DNA from: Limnanthes douglasii subsp. nivea
Lineage: Eukaryota; Streptophyta; Magnoliopsida; Brassicales; Limnanthaceae
Assembly: GCA_036936605.1 (NCBI GenBank)
Contig: JAUPFV010000004.1
Span: 91,910,334 to 91,974,333, forward strand
Reading direction: 5' to 3'
Length of the DNA: 64,000 nucleotides
In this document: positions 55,951 to 64,000 of the stretch, one piece after another
How positions within the stretch are numbered: the stretch's first letter is position 1
How the letters are laid out: the number at the start of each line of letters is the position of its first letter
Made by a program: the position numbers and the translations under genes
The notes under the pieces: generated by a model
What the model saw: the letters and a program-made list of their open reading frames with translations, nothing else
What the model was told of the DNA's origin: nothing
Databases searched by the model: none

Positions 55951-58278
55951 ATGGAGGAAGTGATGGAGGACTCTGTTGAAGAGGCCCCATTTGAGTCTGA
56001 GCCCTCCGGTCAGACCAGTAAAGAGATAGTTGCCGAGAAGGACAAAGGCAAAGAGAAGTTGTATTTGAGGCATCCGGATCTGCCGGAGAGCCTTGAAGGA
56101 AGAGTGGGCCTTGTTTTCACAAGGTCAGCGTTAATTACCTCCTCTCCTTACAAAAAATCACCTACGCATTCATCCACACTGCCGAGCTGGGCAGGATGCG
56201 TACGAAGTGGGGCATACCAGAAAATGTAAAGATCAGGATTCCTGTACACCCAGAGACTCCTATGGATTGCAAGTTAAGCGAAGTGGTCATTTTCACGGAG
56301 CTATTCAACTGGGGGCTCAGGTTCCCATTGGATCCAGAGATTGTCAAATACTTCCATCTGATAAAACTCTGTCCGAGCCAGCTGATCCCCAACGCTTGGT
56401 ATACCCTCATGTCATGCATCATGGCATCAAGGCTGTCCGGGATCCCTCTGCCGATGCAGGAATTTGCTGCAGTGGCCAGCCTTTGTAGAAACCACCACAT
56501 CCCCTTTTACCACTTTAACATGGGCATGACTTCAAGGCCGTGGACGATCTGTTGGAGGCAAAGAGGAATTGGAGGACCCAGTTCATGTTCGTTAGTGGCG
56601 CTTGGGAGAACGGCAAGAAGATCAAATCCGGAGAGAACCCCAAGCCTCCTCAGAAGCAGGTGGAGGAGTGACCGTAAGCATTATGCCTTAAACTTTTGTC
56701 TCTTTCTCTTTTTAGACTTAGTTTATACTGACTGGTCTTACTTTTGTCTTAGCAGAACTACCCAAGGAATTTAGTGACTACCTAAAAGTCGGGCAGGTTA
56801 CTTGTGACAAGATTAATGCCTTGGCTGCTGAGAGATGGGGGAACCGATTCCATGCTGCTTTTACCAGTGGCAATTTGGCAAGGTCTCACCTGTGGAATAC
56901 CACGGGTCGGAGAGACTTGAATTGGGAGGAGCTCACCACTCAGCCTCCTCCGGATGTTGTGCTTAAGAGGACCCATGAACCGGACGGGACACTCTTCTTG
57001 CCAGGCCGGGCCAAATCCCCGACCAAGATGAAAGGAAAGAAGAAGAAGGGCAAGAAGGCGGTGGGTGGTGCTAACCCTGATGATGCAGAGAAGGATGCTC
57101 CAACAAACCCGGAGGGGCCAGCCCAGAGCCAAATTGATGCTGCTCTCTTGCAAGTGGTGGAGCAAGAGACTGAAAAGCAAGAAGCGAACCTCCCGAAACC
57201 TCCAAGGGCTTCCAAAAGAAATCGTAAACAGGGAAGCGAAGGCGCAGACCGGGAGGCCAAGAAGAAAAAGACTTCTAAGGGAGACGAGCTTTCTCTCCGG
57301 GCTCCGGAACCTTCTTTCCAAGCTGATCATGCTGACCCAACACATGCCGAGGAGATTCCGGGTGACTTTCATACTGATGAGGTTTAGGGGGGAGATATCA
57401 ACATCGATGGAGTAGACATCACCGGTCTTGGTGAGCTTGGTGAATACTTCCTCAACCTTCCCAGAGATGACTTTGCTGGGCCTTACCTTCCTCCAATCAC
57501 CTCCAACACGGTCACTTTTAATGGTAAGACTTTTAGCGTTTCTAGTGAAAGGGATCCCATAGCCCACTCTTTGTTAAGCAACGTTCAGCCTGTACTTGTG
57601 TTGGAGAAACAAGTCCGAAACCAGGCTGATATCATCAAAGATCTCAAGTCTGACAAAGAGAAATTGTCCGATGACCTTCGCACTGCCACTTCCAATGCTG
57701 ACATTTTAAAGGAGGAAAACGAGGAGTTGAAGAGAAAGCAAGAGGCAAGTACCACAAAAGTCTCCTCTTTAGAGGACACCATAAGGGATCTCCGGGAGAA
57801 GCTATCCGGTCTGGAGAAAGACCTTGCTACCTCAAATGGAGAATCCAAAGCCAAAGACCAAATCATCTCCAACTTGACCAACGACAAGATTGCCTTTGAA
57901 AATGCAGTGTCCAAGGATGCCGAGGAGAAAAACACTTTGTTAAGGGAGCAACAGGCCAAGATCCAAGCCAAGGTCGATGCTTATGCCAACCAGGTGATCG
58001 ACTCTCAGGAGGATATGTATGCTAAGGTAAGGTCTGCCATGGTTCTACTCTTCCATGAGAAATTTCCGAAGAGGAACCTAGGGGACTTGTGGCTTTATGT
58101 AGACGATGATGACCTTCCACATCATACAATGGCCGAAGGCGATCAGTATGGAGTCTCCAGTGCATCCTCATCCGATGATGAAGAGAAAACCGGAGAGAGC
58201 CCAGACAAGGAGGAAGATGATCCCAAGGGAAAGAAGAAGGTAGATGAAGGCGAGCCATCTTCAAAGGCTCAACCTTGA
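55951..58278 (+). pseudogene. E3 antisense ORF (copy of the E2 ORF)
   Basis: Same truncated start, PF04195-like block, 82-bp intron (56674-56755), TAG at 57385, coiled coil and acidic tail as 35509-37836. One visible change is Ser to Ile in PSQLIPNAW. It adds no independent evidence for function, because the duplication is recent. Confidence 0.75.
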
Positions 58279-58757
58279 CTTATGATTTATTTTTTACTTT
58301 TATCCAGACTAAAGTCCTTGGAAGGCCAAGGCATTTTTTTGTAATGGTGTCCGGTATCTGACCGGATAGGTTTTTTGTTCTACTCTGACCATTCAAAAGT
58401 CCTTGGAAGGCCAAGGCACTTTAAGTTATTTCGATGAATGTTTCTGTTTTGCACAAATCTCATCTTCTTTCATTGTTTATTCCAATTTTGATGGCTAGCG
58501 TTTAAATAGCCTTTAATTATTTCATAGTGAGAGTGTTTAAGTTCTCCGGCTAGAGTTTAAATAGCCCTTAGTTATTTCAATCCGGATAGTGTGACAAAGA
58601 ACAAAATTTAAAACACTTGGAAAATTTTTAAGAAGGCATCAAGTTTCATTCAAAGGCCCGGACACCTCATTAAAACCTCCCCGTGCCACCAGGGAGGAAA
58701 GAGTATGCCCCCAAATATTTACATGGATGTTTAAACAAGTAAATATTTACACAAATG
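58279..58757. other. Convergence zone of E3
   Basis: Copy of 37837-38315, with both AAGTCCTTGGAAGGCCAAGG hairpins. No ORF. Confidence 0.6.
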
Positions 58758-61700
58758 CTATTCCAAGTACATCCGGAGATGCTCGATATTCCAAGGATGA
58801 GTCAAAACTCTTCCATCTTTGTCTTCCAACCAATATGTTCCAGGTTTAATTCTCTCAACAACCTTATACAGACCCTCCCAAGTTGGGGCCAGCTTTCCGA
58901 ACAGCTTTTCTTTAGTGTGTAAGAAGACTTTCCTTAATACCTTGTCCCTCGGTTGGAAATCTCTTCTTTTAACTTTGGAAGAAAACCTGCTTCTCATCAA
59001 ACCCTGATAGTGTGCAACTCTAAGGTGAGCTTTAACTCGTCTTTCTTCTATCAAATCGAGTTGACTTCTGATTGCCACCTCATTAGCGTGTTCGGAGAAG
59101 TTGTGAACACGAAAGGAGGGGAGAGTTGCTTCTATGGGAGCTACTGTATCCATCCCATAGACCAAGGCAAAGGGTGACTCTTGTGTTGCAGCCCCAGGTG
59201 TTGTCCGGTAGGCCCACAAGACCTCTTGTAGATAACTAGGCCACTTCCCAGCAGCCCCTTCCAAATTCTTCTTTAAACCGGACAGTATAGTTCTATTAGC
59301 CACTTCAACTTGCCCATTTTCTTGTGGATGGAAAGGTGAAGAAAAACAATGTTGTATACCCCTTGAGGTACAAAAACTTTCCATTTCCCTATTGTCGAAC
59401 TGTGGCCCATTTTCTGTTGTTATCTTTTATGGGACACCAAATCTGCAACAGATGTTGGATAGAATGAATTTTATAACAGCTTTTGATGTTGTTCCTGCTA
59501 GAGGGGCTGCTTCAACCCATTTTGAAAAGTAGTCTATGGCCACAATTATAGTTTTGCGTCCTCTGGACGCCGCAGGGAGAGGCCCTACTAAATCCAACCC
59601 CCATCGAGCAAAAGGAATAGGCTCAGAAATTGACTCTAAAGGAATGGCTGGGACATGAATTTCATTGCTGTATCTCTGGCATGAGTCACACCTTCTTACC
59701 AATTCCTTAACATCTTTCATGATAGATGGCCAATAGTAACCGGACAGTAAAACTCTTCTTGTTAAAGCTCTGAACCCACACTGGGCTGATCCCTCACCAT
59801 CATGTAATTCGGAGAGGACTACTTGAGACTCTTCATCCCCCAAACAGTGCAGGAGAGGTTTACTATAAGATTTTTTATACAACACTTCTCTCAATATGAT
59901 GAAACCACGAGCCTTGTGTTTCAATGTTCTGGCTAGTGACTTATCCGGAGGCACGCCACCAACGGAGAGATATTGCAGGAGAGGAAACCTCAAGTCTTGA
60001 GGTTGTTTCACTTGCACTTCAAAAATTTCCTCTTCTTTTCCCTTACTGAGTTGAATGGAGGGGCTTTCCAGCACATGGATCCATGGATATGACTCCGTAT
60101 ATGCTATGGTTGCCAATGAGTCTGCTAGCTCATTTTCTGCCCGGGGTATGTGCTCATAGACAACACTTTTAAACTTGAGTGCTTCATTCTTAAGGAGGAG
60201 TAAATATTTCACAAGCTGCTCCTTCTTAGCCTCAGATTGGCCTTGGGCATGGTGGATAAGAAGTTGGGAGTCACTTAGTAGCTTGACCCTCTTAGCCCCA
60301 CAAATGTCGGCTAACTTTAAACCAGCTATAGCTGCTTCGTATTCGGACTCATTATTAGATGCCCTGAAAGCAAAACAAATAGCCTGGTACATTTTGTCTC
60401 CATATGAGGAAGTTAGACACACTCCTGCACCACATCCCATAGTGCTGGATCCACCATCTATTCGGACGACCCATGCCTTTTTATCTTTTATATCAGTAGC
60501 CTGCTCTGAATCCCTGTCGGAGTGGAATTCAACCGAGAAGTCAGCCACAGCTTGGGCTTTGACTGCTGTTTGGGGAGCAAAGTCTATGTCGAATTCCCCT
60601 AACTCTACTGACCACTTAGTCATCCTGCTTGAAATGTCTGCCTTTTGGAGGACATTCTTCAAGGGAAAAGAAGTCCGGACGATGATGGGATGAGCCTGGA
60701 AATAAGGCCTCATCTTCCTGGCAGCTATCACCAGGGCTAATGCTAATTTTTCAAGTTTCAAGTAACACCTTTCTGCATCTATCAAGCTTTTGCTGATGTA
60801 GTACACAGGATGGGGATGACCATCGACCTCCCTTACCAACACAGCACTGATGGCACAACTTGAAACTTCCAAATATACGAAGAGTGTCTCCCCATCAACT
60901 GGCTTAAACAAAGTTTTGTGGGAGGAGAGGTGCTTCTTGATCTCATTGAAAGCTTCATCACACTGTGGGGTCCAATCGAATCCCTTTGCACCCTTCAAGG
61001 TTTGAAAGAAAGGGGCACACCTGTCCGAAGACCTTGAGATAAATCTGTTTAAGGCAGCTAATCTCCCTGTTAACCGTTGTACTTATTTAATGTTTCGAGG
61101 AGGTTCCGTTTGAAATAGGGCATTAAGCTGGTCTGGGTCGGGTTGTATTCCATGCTCACTTATAATATAGCCCAGAAACTTCCCGGACTGCACTCCGAAC
61201 ACACACTTTTCTTGGTTTAATTTCAAATTCACTTTTACCAAGTTGGCAAAAGTTTCTTGGAGATCGGACAAGTGCAACTGCTCATCCACACTCTTCACCA
61301 TCATGTCATCAATGTACACTTCCATATTTCTTCCAATCTGATCAGCAAATGCCTTGTTGACTAATCTCTGATAAGTAGCCCCAGCATTTTTCAAACCAAA
61401 TGGCATTACCTTGTAGCAATGAAGACCTCTGTCAGTGACAAATGTGGTATGCTCCTGATCCTTTGGATCTACTTGAATCTGATTGTATCCGGAGAAGGCA
61501 TCCATAAAGGAAAGCAGCTTGTTCCCAGAGGTAGAGTCTACTAACTGATCAATCCGGGGGACTGGATACAAATCTTTCGGGCAAGCTCTATTGAGATCTG
61601 TGAAGTCAATGCACATGCGCCACTTGCCATTTTTCTTTTTTTACCAGAACCGGATTGGCAGTCCACAAAGGATATTGAGACTCCTTGATGTGCCCCATCT

Positions 61701-64000
61701 TTGTGAGCCTGTCAACCTCTTGCACAATGACATCAGCCTTCTCCTTAGAAAAAGCTCTTCTCTTTTGAACCACTAGTGCTACGTCTCTCCGGACGGAAAG
61801 GTGATGTGATATCACTTCTGATGGAATCCCAGTAACATCAGCATTGCACCAAGCAAAAACGTGATGATGGTTCTTCAAAAACTTTAACATTTCATCTTTC
61901 AAAACGGGTGACATCTTAGACCCTATCTTGACACTTTTTCCTTCTTCCAGACAGTGTGTTTCTACCTCTTTGACCGGTATCAATACTATAGGGGTCTCTC
62001 TGGGGTCATCAATTTCACCCTCACCACCAGAAAGACCGCCAAATTGCTATTGTTCGTTAATACGGACTGCCCCCAGCGTTCGAGGAGCCAGGGCGGTAGC
62101 ATAACATTCTCTTGCAATCTTTTGGCTGCTCCGGACGACTCCAACCTGTCCCTGAATAGCATATTTCAAGCACTGGTGGACTGTTGAAGTCACTGCATGC
62201 ATCCTAGAGAGCCAAGACATCCCTAGAATATCATTATAGCAAGTGGGACAATCCACCACAATAAAAAGTATTCTAACCATTTTCTTGAAAGGGCCCTTGC
62301 CCAATAGAACTTCCTCTTCGAACTCTCCGATCACATCTGCTGAGCTGCCTGTAAAGCCCACAATTAATCTGTCCGAACTCTGAATTACAGCTGGATTTTT
62401 CATTCTCTTGTATGTGGTTAAGAAAAGGATATTGGCTGAGCTTCCAGTATCCACTAGAATCCGTCTTATGTCGTTACCCCCTATAGATGCTCTTATGACA
62501 ACAGCATCCTCATGAGGGCCAGCAATGTCTCTTAAATCATCTTCATCAAAAAAATGAAGGGGAATGAGTTTTGTGACTGATAGGAAGTTATGCCTCCTTC
62601 TAGCTGGGAGGCTAAAGTATGCACGTGCTCTTTCTCGAAGAAGCAGTAGGAGCTTTCATAGTGTCCCCTTCGAAAATTGTAAGTGACTCAAAAAACTTAA
62701 TGAGTCCGGAGACCGACCTAGAACATTCCTCAATTGTACCCACTCTGTTTCGAGTTGGATCAGGATCCAAGTACTCAGATTCCACGTCAAACCTTTCAAT
62801 TATAACCATGGCTCCCTCCGGAGCAGCATTACTTGGACCAACCCGGTGAGTGTTGTCAGGCCTGTTACCTCCTCTTCTTTTCACGTAAGCCCCCAGCTTT
62901 CCCCTCTCAATCAAGTTCTGAACTTCTTGTTTTAATGCTATGCAGTCATCAGTGGTATGACCAATATCGTTGTGATACTGGCAAAAAGAGTTATTACGAT
63001 GCTCTCTGGGAGACTGCAACGTGGCTGGTCTCCGAAAATGCACCTCTTCTTTTGTTTTATCAAATATGGTGGCCACACTTTCTTTCAATTCTGCGAACCA
63101 CTCCGGTTGGACCCATGGCCCTCTCTTGTTTCTGGATTGCTGACTTTAAGCAGGAGCAGCTGGCTGAGACTGAGATTTTTCCCTACCATGCCCCTGTCCG
63201 GTCTCTCTTGCTTTGTTCCCGGACTAATTTTGATTGGGATTTGGTGCCACCGGGGTAGACCTCACCTGCCTGTGCACCCTGGTTTTCTTTGTTTCATCAA
63301 CGTTTATTTGTTTTCCAACCTGATTCAGCAACCCTCCCCAGGTCATGGCATTCTTTCTGGTCACTAAATCAGCTAGATTGCCTGGGTTCAAACCCTGTCT
63401 TAGGGATGCTATTGCTACTTGTTCGAAGCAATCAGCCAACCCATTCTTGGTGTTCACAAAACGGCTTATATATTCTTTCAAGGACTCATTTGGTTCCTGG
63501 GCACAATGGATTATTGTGTCTCCATTTCCCTTTAGCTCTTTACTCCCTACAAACTGCCTTCGAAAGGCTACCCAAAAAGTATCAAAGTCTTTAATACAAC
63601 CCTGAGGCAGGCTGTTGTACCATTTTAGAGCACTCCCCGTAAATGATTGGGAGAATGCCCTACAAAGTATTTTATCATTCGTCGTCAAAGTTCATCGTGA
63701 AGTTTTTAAATTGTTCCAGATGGTTCTCCGGATCAGTACTGCCATCGTACTTCTCTATTTTGGTGCTGTCAAACCTCTTTGGGAGGTTCCCGGACAGAAT
63801 TTTAGAAGACAATGGAGATTGCCTCCAATTCCTTCCACGACTGAACACAGTATCCTCATTGGGAGTTGCAAAGATACCTGGTTCATCGTGAAAGGCGAAG
63901 GGATCCATCAGCATCTGGTCCACATGCCTCCGGCTGTGAGATGATCCTTTACCAATATTCTTCTTCATCCTTCCATGTCTATCCCTTTTTCTTGAATATT
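58758..64000 (-). pseudogene. E3 gag-pol polyprotein, partial
   Basis: Copy of 38316-43558. It contains integrase, the second RNase H, RT (VYIDDMM), protease (LVDTGSS) and most of gag; the gag N-terminus lies beyond the window. The shared TAG is at 62047-62049. It carries the same frameshifts as E2. Small differences from E2 include Thr versus Ala in ESVATIF and Asp versus Asn in KPVDGE, where E3 matches E1. Confidence 0.9.

Larger units (their letters stand above)
55945..64000 (-). mobile_element. Tat-lineage gypsy element E3 (copy of E2, runs off window)
   Basis: Duplicate of 35503-43558 at offset 20,442, with about ten substitutions noticed in 8 kb (for example near 56384, 56629, 60807, 60896, 61515, 63048 and 63070). 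It shares E2's truncated left junction and its frameshifts. It is therefore a segmental copy and not a new insertion. The 5' LTR is expected just past the window edge. Confidence 0.93.

Noticed and set aside
33421..64000. Treating the 20-kb duplication as a pure assembly error
   Set aside because: Scattered substitutions distinguish the copies, the left portion is diverged by a few percent, and one copy of the unit carries a LINE. An error is still possible and should be tested with long reads.
1..64000. CRISPR arrays, bacterial operons, tRNA or rRNA genes
   Set aside because: No spaced identical short repeats, no cloverleaf or rRNA signatures recognised; content is clearly plant transposon DNA.

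Overview
The window is plant nuclear DNA, most likely from a eudicot. It is AT-rich and carries GT-AG introns, a Ty1/copia element, Ty3/gypsy elements of the Tat type, an L1-type LINE, MULE transposase remnants, plant-mobile-domain-like and Ulp1/DUF1985-like fragments, and a plant-specific SHAQKYF-class MYB gene. I see no bacterial, organellar, rRNA or tRNA genes and no ordinary single-copy host gene cluster. The species cannot be named from this sequence.

Layout. 1-864 is the 5' end of a minus-strand Tat element (E0). 871-2960 holds a LINE remnant and the N-terminal part of a MULE transposase, interrupted at 2961-9244 by a compound copia element (LTR-internal-LTR-deleted internal-partial LTR). 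9245-13549 holds a dead MYB copy with an LTR in its intron and a LINE RNase H remnant. 13555-23839 is a complete Tat element (E1) with a GGGCA target duplication. 23845-25110 resumes the interrupted unit with a PMD-like gene and a MULE transposase. 25137-28592 is a tandem copy (B) of 11.2-13.5 kb plus 23.8-24.5 kb, without E1. 28593-35500 (unit C) carries a multi-exon DUF1985-like gene, a PMD-like gene, a MULE transposase and an intact MYB gene. 35503-44427 is a left-truncated Tat element (E2). 44428-55944 (unit D) repeats the C gene order, is split by a LINE at 47794-53615, and ends in a second intact MYB gene. 55945-64000 is E3, a near-identical copy of E2 that runs off the window.

Main themes. 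(1) One composite repeat, minus-strand DUF1985-like / plus-strand PMD-like / minus-strand MULE / minus-strand MYB, has been amplified locally, and the copies serve as unoccupied-site references for three later insertions (E1, E2 and the LINE). (2) 33421-43558 and 53871-64000 are duplicates at a spacing of about 20,442 bp. Sequence similarity changes abruptly inside MYB intron 1, from a few percent divergence to about 0.1 percent, which suggests unequal crossing-over that left a chimeric MYB copy. (3) E1, E2 and E3 carry a long antisense ORF with a PF04195-like domain, a coiled coil and an 82-bp GT-AG intron, convergent with gag-pol. They also share an in-frame TAG between protease and reverse transcriptase in a leaky-looking CAA-TAG-CAA context.

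The two MYB genes (34074-34751 and 54516-55193) are the only coding units that look intact. All transposon polyproteins are broken by nonsense codons or frameshifts.
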